Shown one piece after another: positions 49,778 through 62,100 of a stretch of 64,000 nucleotides of DNA. The notes beneath the pieces are model-generated. The model saw only the letters and a list, made by a program, of their open reading frames with translations, was not told where the DNA came from and made no database searches. A program made the translations under genes and the position numbers. The stretch comes from Suillus spraguei (Eukaryota > Basidiomycota > Agaricomycetes > Boletales > Suillaceae): positions 1-64,000 of the forward strand of contig JABCPU010000205.1 in the NCBI GenBank assembly GCA_016800925.1. Reading direction: 5' to 3'. Every line of letters starts with the position of its first letter. Within the stretch, counting starts at the first letter, position 1.

Positions 49778-52192
49778 ATGGCCGGCAGCAACCAAGAGTA
49801 CTTCCAGTCTGCCTTGTACCAGATCCCTGAGCGGGATCCAGTCATTCCTGGGGGAACTCCTCAGTGGAGCAGCGCGCCCGGAGTAAGTTATAAAGATCGG
49901 GCAGTACCAAGCGTCAGTGTCTGAGTCAAGCCACGAAAAGAATACAGAAAATTTGATCTTCTCAATCTTTCACAGGTGGCGCAACCTGTGGCATTCCAGC
50001 CCACAGATGAGCAGCTTTTCATCCGCAATGCATACGGAGAACTGCTCCCCAATGCAGATTATCTGAAACATCATTTTTTCCACGAGGGTCGTCTAACTGA
50101 GGCCCAGGCTTTGTATATTCTCCAACAGGCGACCTCGCTGTTGACTCAAGAACCTAACCTTGTAAACGTAGAGAGTCCTGTGACAAGTGAGTCCGCCCTA
50201 GGTCACAAGTGGGCGTGTGAGCTGAACGATTCAAGTATGCGGGGATATCCATGGGCAATACGTGCGTTATCCACGTTCCTATTCTGCTTGGCTGCACTAA
50301 GGTTTTGGGGTGGGGACAGTATGATTTGATGAAATTACTGGAGATCGGTGGAACTTTTTCTGATAATGCCTATCTATTCCTCGGGGATTATGTTGATCGG
50401 GGGAATTTTGGAATCGAAGTGAGCCATTGGATCTTTTGCAGAATCCGTATTCTGATCCTGGTCTAGTGTCTCCTTTATCTATATGCGCTTAAGCTTCAAC
50501 ACCCAAAGCGGATCACGCTACTACGAGGAAACCACGAATGCCGACATCTAACGGAATACTTCACTTTCAAACGAGAGTGTAAGCTCCCATGCAGTGGCCC
50601 GTATCTGATACACTGCTCACGATGCGCCAATCATAGGTCTCCACAAATATTCACCAGCAGTGTACGATGCTTGTATAGCTTCATTTTGCGCTCTTCCAGT
50701 TGCGGCGCTCGTAGATAACCGCTTTTTCTGTGTCCACGGGGGTCTTTCGCCAGAGTTGGTGACTTTGGATGACTTACGCAGGGTCCGTTTAATTATATGG
50801 TTAGCTTGAGTGCGTTCCAGACTCACCCGAGGCGTAGCTCGACCGGTTCCAGGAGCCTGGGTCGAGTGGCTTATTGTGCGACCTGTTATGGTCCGATCCT
50901 GTGGTAAACTTTGGATATGAACACGAGCATTCACAGCAGGGTCCGCCCCTACCTCCTGGCACCATGTTCGAGCACAACGGGGTGCGAGGGTGTTCATACT
51001 TCTTCACGTAAGTAATTTCATGTGCAATAGGTCTTTTCCTAGTCTGAATTAACTGAAGATACGAGGCGGCGTGCAAATTCTTGGAGCGTAATAGCTTACT
51101 GGGGATTGTGCGTGGGCACGAAGCTCAGGATGCAGGGTGAGGAATTCTTTGATGAGGGTGTGCTGTATTGTTCCCTACTGAAATAACAATTTCAGGTACC
51201 TGATGTATAGAAAGACACCGACAAAAAAGTTTCCTTCTGTCATTACAGTATTTTCTGCACCGAACTACCTGGATGTATATCACAACCGCGGAGCAGTGAT
51301 CAAGTATGCAAACAAGAATATCACTATCCGTCAGTACAACTCGAGTTCTCATCCATACTGGCTTCCCAATTTCATGGATGGATTTACATGGAGCCTGCCT
51401 TTCGTCGGCGCCAAAAGTAAGTTAGAACGAATTCACGAATCAAGGTTCGCTTACGGTAGAGTTTACAGTCACGGAGATGTTGCTCGCGATCTTGGCAACG
51501 TGCAGCCCAGAAGAACTAGAAGACACCGAAGTCGCTATCGAAGAGGGAGATGAAACCAGCACGGCCGTTACGGACCTTGCCCTGCCGCCTTCCGAACTTG
51601 CAGCACGTAGACAGGCAATTAAGAACAAGATTCTTGCGGTTGGAAAGATGCAACGAGTCTTCCAGCTTCTTCGGTCCGTGATTTCTGCAATTTGATTTAA
51701 TGCGGGATACTCACTTGGTTCGCTGCAGTGAAGAGGCTGAGAACGCATCAGAATTGGCTGCAGTTGCAGGCGAAGAGGCCATCGCTGGCTTGGGCCGTGC
51801 CGGGTCGGATTTGCTTACAGCCCAAGGCACACAGATGAGGCACTATATTCGCAGCTTCGCCGATGCGTAAGTCGATCCTTGCATCACGGACATTTTCTCA
51901 CCTGCTACACTCGTATAGTCGCCGCTCGGATCTGTTGAATGAGCGTTTACCGATATTCCAACCAACGGATTCGGTGACTGACTTCCCTGTGGTACCAGCA
52001 CCGAGTATGCGGCGCCGCGGCAGTAGCGACATTGACGGGGTGAGTATGGAGGAATTGATCCGCCGGGCACTAGAGGAACCCGATGAAGACGGTCTTCAGG
52101 GCGGAACGGTGGAGCGAATTGCTGAGCGTGTCGCAATCGGGAGGAAAGTAACGGGGATGCCAATGCCTTTGAAGAGATTTGAAACTGCGTAA
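49778..52192 (+). CDS. calcineurin A (serine/threonine phosphatase 2B catalytic subunit)
   Basis: An intron-rich gene from the ATG at 49778 ([20 protein letters not shown]). Assembled motifs include [20 protein letters not shown] (metal ligands Asp and His), [52 protein letters not shown] and [11 protein letters not shown], followed by [10 protein letters not shown]. The segment [20 protein letters not shown] is the calcineurin B-binding region and distinguishes PP2B from PP1 and PP2A. The C-terminal part ([20 protein letters not shown], the likely calmodulin-binding helix, and later [12 protein letters not shown]) ends at TAA 52190-52192. The phosphatase acts on Ca2+/calmodulin signals, for example on Crz1-type factors. 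Several codons of the active site are split by introns, for instance GQY-YDLM. Confidence 0.95.
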
Positions 52193-52410
52193 TGATCTAT
52201 GGATGACATGATGATTCAGACTGCAACGCCCAAGGAGGATACCTCTGATTCCCATTTCGACGCCCATACTGGTACATCACTTAACGAATGAAACGTAATA
52301 CAGGCAGCTCGACCACAAATGAGTATTAGTAGCTACATGATATTGTGCAACTACTTAAGATGGCTGTCTGAAGGAGTTTATACTGAATGGTGTTTGACGG
52401 TTAGTAAACC

Positions 52411-53000
52411 TCATACAGAGGAATCAAGCACACCTTCTAAATAATCGGCCGCAAGGAGCCTAATTGACACACATTGATTTAGATTGTAATGAAATGGTAA
52501 CAATGTGACACACAGTTCCAGCGCCACCTCGGGCGGTATGCGTTCGGTGAACTCATTCACATCAACACCCTCCTTGGATCCGGGGCCTTCGTAATAGGCC
52601 TTAAAGGACATATACTCACAGACCTTCTCGACCACAGCAGCGCTATTTCGGCTATTAGAAGACAAAGTGGAGTTCCTAAACGGGTCGCCACTCACCGCTC
52701 GCTGATCGGACATGTGTTGGCAATTGCCTCCCTGAAGCTACCTGTAGTGCGTAATAGTTCGGATACCATAGCAGAGCTTCCAAATGGAATAGGAGCTCAC
52801 TGTCCTCACTAAGCATGTTTTTGAGGGTGCCACTGATCGCAGCAACACTTCGCTTCACGAGAAAGGAGTAGCCGTCTGAACTGGTGATTTTTACCCAGTC
52901 ATCCCGTTTTTCAGTGCCTGCACCCTAGAATGCTGCCAATCAGCACAAGTTCGTGGTGACTGACACACCGTTTTACATTCATCTGAATATCGTTGGACAT
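52411..53000 (-). CDS. elongin-C (Skp1/ELOC fold)
   Basis: Exons read on the minus strand give MSNDIQMN, GAGTEKRDDWVKITSSDGYS, FLVKRSVAAISGTLKNML, SEDS, FREAIANTCPISER, and AVVEKVCEYMSFKAYYEGPG, then PEVALELLLAADYLEG at the C-terminus. This is the elongin-C layout (VKLISSDGHEF, SGTIKAML, VLSKVCMYFTYK, PEIALELLMAANFL). Elongin-C links BC-box proteins to cullin ubiquitin ligases and to transcription elongation factors. An internal intron after PISER contains an open frame (VSGDPFRNST...), so a careless model would extend the exon. The gene is convergent with calcineurin A (218 bp between stops) and divergent from UBC13 (192 bp between ATGs), so a shared bidirectional promoter is likely. Confidence 0.9.
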
Positions 53001-53192
53001 TATGAGCTCACCGTCGTGTGTGGCAAAGGCCAGGCCATTGCCACCAAGTTGATTCTTGAATCGGAACGACGTAATGTGTGAGAATTAAATGCCATATATG
53101 GACTCTAGAGTGGATTCGCTTATGCCAAGCAATCTCGTTCCTATCTCATTCATTGTCCACCACCGTGCACGACCTGCCCTTGAGCCCTAGAT

Positions 53193-53961
53193 ATGGCTCT
53201 TCCAAAGGCAGGTGTTCATTATCATTTTCAGAAATAACGTGTTTTGAATATTATCTGGTACTTATCTAGCGGATCATCAAGGTGTGTTTAATCATGTCTA
53301 CAGCATCTTCCTCGTAGTCAGCCATCCCTGATCATGTCTCATGCATCTCTTCTCCAATTCTTCGCATAGGAAACTGAGCGTCTCGTCGCAGACCCCGCGC
53401 CTGGAATCACTGCCGCGCCGCATGAGGACAACCTACGTTACTTTGATGTAACGATTCAAGGGCCTGATGGCAGTCCCTTCCAACGTGAGCCATCGAGATC
53501 ATAAATGATGAATTGTCGGAATGCTGAAGTATCTGGTAAGAGGGCGTGTTTCACTTGGAGCTATTCCTGCCGGAGGAATATCCCATGAGCCCACCAAAGG
53601 TGCGATTTCTCACAAAGATATACCATCCCAACATCGGTGAGCTTTTAGGTTGCCATAGTGCCTGCGCAATCTAAATATGCATCGTTACTGCAGACAAACT
53701 GGGTAGAATCTGTTTAGATATTTTGAAAGGTGCGTTCGGGTACCTCGTGTTAGTCTTTGCCGATTTGGATGCCACTGCCATGTAGACAAATGGTCCCCTG
53801 CATTGCAAATTCGGACAGTGCTGTTGTCGATACAAGCTTTGCTGAGTGCGCCCAATCCTGACGACCCACTGGCTACCGATGTTGCGAAGCACTACAAGGA
53901 AGATGAGAAGGACGCACAAAGGGTCAGCAAGGAATGGACGGAGAAGTATGCGTCCAATTGA
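53193..53961 (+). CDS. ubiquitin-conjugating enzyme E2 of the UBC13/UBE2N type
   Basis: The ATG at 53193 opens MALPK. A GC-AG intron (53208-53269) leads to a 12-nt exon coding RIIK (53270-53281), then an intron to [15 protein letters not shown] at 53370. Later exons give [34 protein letters not shown] and TKIYHPNI. The active-site Cys is in [20 protein letters not shown], and [19 protein letters not shown] and a final WTEKYASN follow, with TGA at 53959-53961. The conserved Asn/Asp pair and the lack of extra tails identify UBC13 rather than other E2s. Its product makes Lys63-linked chains with a Uev partner (Mms2) in DNA-damage tolerance. The partner is not in the window. Confidence 0.95.
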
Positions 53962-54650
53962 TGATATTGGAATCAGATGGAATATCATGGCATAAGTGTT
54001 GTAGGATGAGTATAGAAAAGCAGTTAATTTGTACATGGAATGAGGAGTTCAATGAACCTTTGGCTTATTCCGGCGTGGATGCGGGGTGTCGTTCGCCTAG
54101 ATCAAATTAGACGTGGCCTTCTGGAAAGGGGACTTGATGTGGTCATCCATTGATTAATATTTTCGTAAGTCGCTCGTAAGGATAGCATAATTTGTATTTG
54201 TGCGACGAATTGGTTGGGCCGAAATTGGACTTGGGTGTTGGTCTAGACCACGAAGTCTCGGTTAAGTCTAGAGCCTGTGAATTCGGCACGATTGATCTGA
54301 CAGTGCTTTGGGTGTTTCTCAGACTAACTTCGCCATATTTACAGGTAGTAAGATGGCACAGGCTTGAAGATCAACCACCAACTTAACCAGAGTTATCCCC
54401 AGAGACGGGGTCCTAAAGCCAAACGTGCGCTTTAAGTTCGCGGTTTCCGCGATATTCGTCTGTACGTTACAACACCATACAAGGCTTCAGAATGCACGGT
54501 GCTGACCACCTGTCTTCTTGCCTCACTGCACCCAGAAATTTTTGCTTCAAGTCACAAGGCTTCTAATCGCCTTGCGCACCCAACACATTCAGTTCAAATA
54601 CGTCCCCCAAATTTTACACCGTGTATACGATACATTCTTCTCGTCCCGTC
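53962..54650. other. no recognisable gene
   Basis: Includes the UBC13 3' UTR and the promoter of the next F-box gene. The open frames are short and unassigned. Confidence 0.4.
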
Positions 54651-56393
54651 ATGTCGATCTTGAACGCGGACATAATGCACATCCTCATCAATGATCTATT
54701 GTCTAGTAATGGAGGTGCGCCATCTGCGCTGTTGACCCTTGCCAGTGCCACTCGATCTTTCCGCGACTCGTGCCTCCCCTACCTCTTCTCTGAAGTGCGG
54801 TGGCCCCATAAACTCAAGGCTGACGAGGAATCTGGCCTTCATTTCTTCCCTGAGAGTCTCTGGCCACATATAAGGTAAGCCCGTCGTCGTCTTATCCCCC
54901 TCCCATATGCATCAGGATTCACCGTGATTTTCGGCGCCAAGGCATTTTCGGCTGGAATGGTTTGACGAGTGGACAGAACCCACTCGCCTCAAGTGGGGAA
55001 CGATGGATAAAGATGGTAATTATATCCCTCGCGACCTCGTCAAATTCAATTCAGCGATCACAAAAATGCCCAAGTTATCGAAGGTGACACTATGTTGCCC
55101 CTTCGTAATTCCCCGGACCCTTTTTCAATCATTGGGTCTCTCGCGATCCCTTAGCGCCATCACGTTCATCGACACCCCACTTCAAATAGGCATAACATCC
55201 ATCTCCCCCGTTACGTTCAAGCAAATTTCTCTTACGTCTGTTGGGCAGACGCTTCGCATTGGTGATGGACCGACAGATCCACGGTTTTCTGACATCATGT
55301 ACTTCATGCGTGAGTGGAGGAGGAAGTATCGCTCCCAGGCCAGCTGGAGGCAAATCCAAGAAACACAAGCCTCCATCGCATTTGTCAAGACGCACGCAGC
55401 ATACATCACACATCTCGAGCTGTCCGGTAGTCTGTGCTCTTTTGGTGCTCTATCCAAAATAGATTGGCCGTCTCTGAAAACCTTTGCGCTCACCGGTAAC
55501 ATTCCGGCCACGCAGCCGTATGAGCTGCCGGCGCACGTACAGCTTTTCAAGGTGCTTGCACGTATGGATGTGTTGCGGGATCTGCGTCTACTCTTCGCGC
55601 AAAGCAAAGCGCAGGAGTTCCACGTCCTTGGGCACGATGATCCTCCTGATCCAGCGCACACGGCAAAGCTCGCAACTCTTACTGATTTCGCCATATCAAA
55701 TGCTTGCAAGCTCGGTGGAATTCTCAATTCATATGCCATCTCTCCGGCGACTTGCCATTCTTGCCATCGTAGATCTTCCTCGTTGGCCCATTGCGCTTAG
55801 CCAAGCCGAAGTTGACCGTGTGCTCGCGGACGTTGCCGCGAGCGGCTGTCAGCTCAATCATTTGCGGATTCTTGTCGAGGACAAGCTCACGCCCGACGTG
55901 TGTTGGTCCATCACCTCCAACTGCCCTCACCTCCAGACGCTAGAGATCGAGCGGTGTGGTTACCACGATGGTAAATCGGTATCAAGCTGGGTACGTGTCT
56001 CCCCTCGGGCCTGATCAAAAATCAATACTAAACATGGGCTGATTTTGGCATATGTGATCGCCGCAGCAAGAGTTCCTCGAAGCGCTGTCTGGTCTATCTG
56101 CCCTTCGAGACCTGCGCATCTGCATGCAATTCCCAGAGTACGATGATGTCGACGAATTTGAGTCATGGCGCATAGTACGCAAAGACTGTGCCAAGGCCCT
56201 CGCGATGGGCTTGAAGCTGCTCGGCAAAGTTGGTTTTGAATATAGAAAACGTGCAGGGACCCACCGTTATCAGGACGCATGGCTAGACTTCGAAATCAGT
56301 CGGAGCAAAGGGGGGGCTGTCGAGTTGTACCAGCTTCCAGCTATGTGGTACCCGTTCCCTGAGGTGTGGCAGCCAGCGCGGTTACCGTTTTGA
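54651..56393 (+). CDS. F-box-like/LRR protein, one apparent frameshift
   Basis: The first exon (ATG at 54651, MSILNADIMHILINDLLSSN) carries an F-box-like helix pair with SALLTLASATRSFRDSCLPY and LFSEVRWPH. A short intron follows (about 54876-54939), then HFRLEWFDEWTEPTRLKW, PRDLVKFNSAITKMPKL and KVTLCC, and LRR-like blocks such as THLELSG and LRDLRLLF. After GGILNS, near 55733, the frame must shift by one base to continue into MPSLRRLAILAIVDLPRWP, CPHLQTLEIERCG and, after an intron, QEFLEALSGLSALRDLRICM to PEVWQPARLPF (TGA at 56391-56393). The surplus single T has no splice-site explanation. The gene is either broken or carries a sequencing indel. Family: fungal F-box/LRR adaptors; target unknown. 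Confidence 0.75.
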
Positions 56394-57523
56394 TTGGGGA
56401 TGTTTTTTTTTTGCAACGGAGGGTGCTACTTTCTTGCAAGTATGCATTGTTTTCTTTTTCATAGGCATTGTAATGTTATACGGTGATGGGACCGAGTTCG
56501 TCCTAGTTTGGTTGTCTGGCGGCATACATGATTTCTCACATTGGCATTGATATCCACACATAGTGTACATAGATATATTTGTATACACGTCTCTAGACTT
56601 GCTGCTGAGAGAGATAGTTTGTTGCTGTATGTGGGAATCTATCTATCATCTATAGTCCGGAGAGGTTTAAGTTCAGTCAGCCATGGGTCAGGTCATAGTA
56701 ATTGTAACTTGAGCCAAGTTGTCGGAATGGCGGCAGTGTAACCGAAAGCCGCCTAGTAGTTCCCCTGGCGCCCTACTAGGACATGTGCCAATTTCATTGA
56801 CATGGCTCTCCTGCGATACCACTGACCCAGTAGTGCCGCCTAAATGATAAGGAACAAAGGTTTGACTTCACATGTTCGGGTCAAGCAGGGTGACCAAAGC
56901 CTTAAATATACCGCCCGTATGTTTTACGAAGTGTCTTGAAAAAACATTTAATCATTAGGAAACTCATTAGATTAGGCAGCAAATAACAAGCGAGCAGTGG
57001 CGTTGCGTTCTTAATTAAGACTGCGGTCCTCAGGCTGCGTACAAGTGAATATTCGGAACCTTGCTTGTGAATCCGCGGTTTAAGTGTATAGCGCCGATGT
57101 CCACGGTTGGTCTACTTTGAAATGCTGATACTTGGTGGCATGGGTCTAGATGCTCAGATCAAGGAAATTCCCCATCGAGTGGATCTGCGTTCTGATTCTT
57201 TGAGAGTCTGGACGCACAGCAAATTTCACTATCAGATAACCCATGAGACCATCAGAGCAAAATTACCTCAAATTACATAATCCCTGACCAATCATTAATC
57301 AGTGACCAAGCTTGCACGTGTGCGAGTACTACAAAGTAGTGCGACAGCTACTACAACAGCTAACCAACATGCCATGCCATCGACACTGTGGAAGTCCCGC
57401 CCCCCAGTGCCATCCACAGTCTTGGCGTTGTTGTCGCGTACGATCTGGTTCAAAAGGCGGACAAATGTCAACTCTTGAGCGCGTCTAGTAAGATCACACC
57501 CCAGATCCCTTGGACCGCCCTGT
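56394..57523. other. no recognisable gene
   Basis: Starts with a T-rich 3' UTR (T10 at about 56402-56412). Otherwise only short frames occur, none with a motif. Confidence 0.4.
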
Positions 57524-58206
57524 ATGAAGCTTTTGATGATGTTCTGTTTACTTCATACCGTCATTATTACCCTGGCTGCACCTGCAGGTTCTAGTACGGC
57601 ACTACGGGCATCTATTACCGGATCCCCTGTCATCACGTATGTCATCCCGCGTCCATTTGTATTCGTAAATTAACAGGGATTTGCTTTCCAGGACGCAAGG
57701 GACTTTTCCGGATCCTTCCTCTACGGGAAGCAATTGCAATGTTATGAGTGTTTCCTCGAATGTGCTAGAGTCTGGAAGCACAGCTTCTGTACATGTGACT
57801 CCCGTAGGATCGGTGACCAACAGTGAGTCTGCCCTACTTAAATTGTTGCACAAACTTCATGTCTGGTGTCCAGTAACAGCGCCGACTGGGACATTGCTGA
57901 CGGCGCCTACTTCAAACGATGAATCATACGATACTTGCACATTCGGAACGAACATTGACGAAGCATATATGATTGGAATAATTCTAGCGGCTTCTTTCTC
58001 GGCATAGCACTTATTATTGCTAGTGTGCTTATATGTTCTGTGATCATATTTGTAAAAAGTGAGTTGCAAGAATTGTAGATATGGAAAGGGTTGTGCTGAT
58101 GTCAAAAATTCCACAGAATTACAGACACTTGACAAACAAGAACGACGGCTACTCGAACAAATTCTCCCCTGTTTTACATCCCGTACTTATCTAGAACATC
58201 AATAGT
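57524..58206 (+). CDS. small Ser/Thr-rich secreted or single-pass membrane protein
   Basis: The ATG at 57524 opens a signal peptide (MKLLMMFCLLHTVIITLAAP) followed by GSSTALRASITGSPVIT. A GTATGT...CCAG intron joins this to TTQGTFPDPSSTGSNC and a Ser/Thr/Val-rich ectodomain. Near 57985-58060 a different frame encodes a clean membrane span, GFFLGIALIIASVLICSVII, followed by FVK. After an intron (about 58060-58117) comes a cytosolic, basic-acidic tail, LQTLDKQERRLLEQILPC, ending YLEHQ at TAG 58204-58206. The joining of ectodomain to span (57830-57985) is not solved: an intron starting GTGAGT at about 57822 is likely, but no acceptor gives the right frame. The layout resembles fungal wall-sensor or Mid2-like proteins, but no family is asserted. 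Confidence 0.55.
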
Positions 58207-59102
58207 CTAACTTAAGGCTTGGAAGAGCTTTGCCTTTCTGCATGCGTAATACTGCCAAGTTGACATATCGTGAAATGCAGCAGCAGTGCGGATTTCTAAT
58301 TAAAATAGACAGTCACTATGTGTTTTTCGAGATTACTGTGTCATATACACCTTCAATGTACCATAATATGCAACCGTCAAGTGATTCCATTTTGTCTAGT
58401 TGAATCATAGCCTCAAGTTAGTTGCGGTGGAGCACAATGATACCCGGACTTGCGATAAGCGCAACACACATAGTGGGTGACTATGCGCTTAGTTACTGGG
58501 CCGAGGACAGTGTAGATTAATCAGCAGGCTAAGTGTTGCCAGCTGTGGCCTGTCGACATGTCGACACCATTCTCTCCGAATCCTGTGTACTGTCACCAGC
58601 GTGTAAGGAATCCCATTTAGAACAATAAAATGTCCGCACTGATGCCCAAAACTACCTGGAACCTAGAGTATGGTAGTGCTCATGGCTGCCTGCAACGCAA
58701 TTTGTGCGGCTGAGGCGCAGGCATAATATTATGGTAGGACGTGATAACGTTGCGCACAGTAACGGAGCATATGATACCTTGCAAGTCGAGTCCCTACATG
58801 TCGGACCGCTGGAGCTATTCTAGGAAGTCCTCGTTGCAATCATGCGAATTGAGTGGGTACCCGTTGATAGAAACAGGTATCGTGCACCGGATCCTGCGAT
58901 GAGCTCAGAACTGTCGGAACGATTTTGATGAAAAGATGACGATGATCGGCTGAGAGTTGAAACCAAGGGTTTGTAAGTAATTGACTCGGCGGCATGCGCA
59001 CTGTGCATATACCCGTTAAGGGTGGGACTTGTAATTACCCTCACTACGTGACTAGGACCCCCTTTCCTTTGTTCTTCTCTGTGGACACTGTAGCTTGCAC
59101 TC
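58207..59102. other. no recognisable gene
   Basis: Only short frames were seen. A minus-strand frame at 58820-59104 overlaps the promoter side of the RING gene and shows no domain. Confidence 0.4.
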
Positions 59103-62100
59103 ATGTCTTCAGAGTATCCCTCTCATCTTCATGTCTCTTTCGCACCAAATCCAACGTCGTTCAAGCGGACATTTGAGCAGTTTGGCTACGATTCGGGTTC
59201 TCCAATGACTAGCGCTCTCCAAGCCAGCGGGAGTGGCACAGCAACCCATAATGTTCCGACAGACTCCAGTAGCAACAGTAGTGGCAATGAAAGAAACAAG
59301 AGAGCAAGGAGTACGAGCAGTTCCTCTGTCAGTAATCGTTCTGCAGACTCTTCCAGGTCCTCCGAGTACATTTCTGCGCGATCGAGCGCCTCGCTGAGCG
59401 AGGGTTCCAGTACCAACGACCACAACCTCTCTCTTGACCAGAGCAGGAGATCCCCAGCTTATCCATCCCCTGCTACTGCTTCTACTTCGAGTACTTTGGC
59501 CTCACCAATGCCTGTGCTACCGAGCACCGCGACCGAACCTCAGGACGAGGACATGTCAGATAGCTCCAGTTTTCCCTTGGATATCCCACGTCCCGCACCT
59601 CTGCCAGAAGTAGTATCTTCTACTACTGTACATGACGCTCTTAGAAGCTCCATAGAACGTTTCAACGAATTTGATAGTCACATTGCAGCCCTCCGGCGTT
59701 CACACTCACGTACTCCATCATGGCATCCTACCGCATCTCCCGTTCTGTCCCCACGCGAATCCTCGAATGATACCACCGAAGCATTCGACAATTGGGACTG
59801 GACTCATTTTGGAGCTTCGTCGGACTCATCACACACATCTGGGGAGGATCGCCGAGGTCAATACGATGCAACTACTTCAACTGGGTCTGGGAGCACACAC
59901 ACAACGGCTCCCAGGCAAGTCGACTCTTTATCTTTCCAAGCATCGGATGGTAGGCGTCTTCTGATCTGTTACATACTTATTAGCACTGATTACATACTAC
60001 TCGTTGGCAGGCTTATCATCACGTCCTGGGTATACTACCTCATCAAGTAATTCCTCCAGTTCTACACGTTCGTCGAACACCGCTCGTCCCTCATACCGCC
60101 CACTCCTTTTGTCAGCAAGGACGAACGCACCTACCCGAGAATCTGATGAGTTTCCCAGCGGATCACTTGCCTCCGTACCATCGGCCTCGCAAACTGAAAG
60201 AAACAACACTGCCTTAAATGGACCTGACGGCAGGCAAGGTGTCCATCGTGGATTAAATTCCGGGTCATCAAATTTGTCATGGGCTGCTCTTGCTTCTTCC
60301 CGTCCTTCACCGCCCGTTGCGTTGTCGCAAGATGTAGTCAGCAGGCAAAGTGTTCATCGTGTACCAACCTCCGGTTCATCCGATCTAACATGGGCTGCTC
60401 TTACTCCCCCTCGTTCCTCACCCCCAGTTGCGCCGTCGCCAGACGTAATCGCACGTCCAGCATTACTTGATGACGCATTCGAGTCACCAACTTCAGATCC
60501 GGCTGCTGGACCGCAGGCCGTAAGACGTACTACCCATTTGGATGCCGGCTGGAGATCCATGAGCTCTGTGCGTACGTCATCAAGCACTTCTGCGTCATCC
60601 TCTGGTCAGTGTTCCACACAAATGACGATCACATTGACTAAAAGGCTACAATTTGTTCCAGTGCTTGGAGACTCCATTTCTCACTTCTACGCCGCCGACG
60701 AGGAAGGACACCGGGGTACCTCGAGTACAGCCCAGGAGTATGACGCATCACCTCGCTCTACTGACAGATACGAAGACGTTGCTGCGCGTGCTAGAGCAGT
60801 TATCGAACGCTCGCGTAACTTAGGTATGGCTTCTATGTTTCTTGTTTCTTGTTGTTTACAAATATCGCCAGTTCGCCCACTCTCGGAGGCTTTTTCTTCG
60901 TTTTCTGGAGAACAGGCAGTTGAAGATCCTGATGACGCAGAACTGTTTACTGACAGTTCCTCGATGGTGGACTCCATCGATCTCGAGAGAATACGCAGGG
61001 CGAGGGATCATAGCCATTACGATGTTGCCGGCGAGAATGATGAAGATGATGACGACCCCTCCCATCCAGACAATGTGCATGAGATTATCCAAGGTCTTCA
61101 TAATGCTCGTGGTCTACTCGAGCGTGGTGTTGAAACTGGTAAGGTGCAGCGCAGTTATCCAACCCATATTCACTAATCTTTCTCAATCAGCCCGTTCATT
61201 GTCTGGGTCGCCTTCCCGACATGAGCCTCCCAATCATCCACCCTCTCGCTACCGCTTTCATTCTCGCTTGTATGCCCCCGCTACGACGGTGTCCAGCAAT
61301 TCGTTGGTGTCAGAGAGTGCCGCAGAACATCGCCGTACGAACGCCAGGGCGCATCTTCGCTCCCAATTATTTGATTCACGTCCCAATTCTGACGAGCCTC
61401 TTCGAGACAGTTCAGAGATTTCAAGTTTGACGGCCGCTGCTCGTTTGAGGCGACTCATAGCCAGTCAAGCGGACTCCTCATCAAACACATCTTCTCGCCC
61501 TTTATCGTCTGGTCGAACAAGTGATACTTCTGCAAGACCGTCCACATTAAACGGTTCTGGGCCACCTTCTCAGTTTCCACGAGGAGGCTTAAACGAATGG
61601 CAAAGAGCCCGATTTTCGGAGATTTTATCCGAACACAGACATCCCCAGACAAGAAGTGGGAATAACAGATCCCTGTCAAGAGACCGCAATCACCTCTCTT
61701 CTGAAGACTCACCCGACACTATATTTGACCCTGTGTTCGCTACGGTCAACACTATTCCTGGTTTAACAACCTCAGTGGAGGGAGACGCACAGCCATCTCA
61801 TCGTCCGCCCACACTACCTCTTCACAGCTCGCATGCTGCTCGCTCGCGCTCTCCACCGCGTATGTCTTCGGAACGACCACAGGTGTCTAACGGTGACACT
61901 TCTGCGAGATCTCATCCTTTTAGCAACGTTAACTTGGATATGTTCCCGCCTGGAATATACCGTGATTCATTGCGGCGGTCGATACAAGGGAATCCAGGAC
62001 GTGGTGATTCCCGTGTACCAGAGCCAGAGCCTACGTCTCCCAGTCATGAACCTTCCAATATGTTTTCACTCGGGAACTCGGATGAGGATAACGATAGCGA

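Noticed and set aside
52640..52713. extra exon VSGDPFRNSTLSSNS in elongin-C
   Set aside because: It is flanked by GTGAGT and TAG and removing it restores the conserved elongin-C sequence, so it is an open intron.
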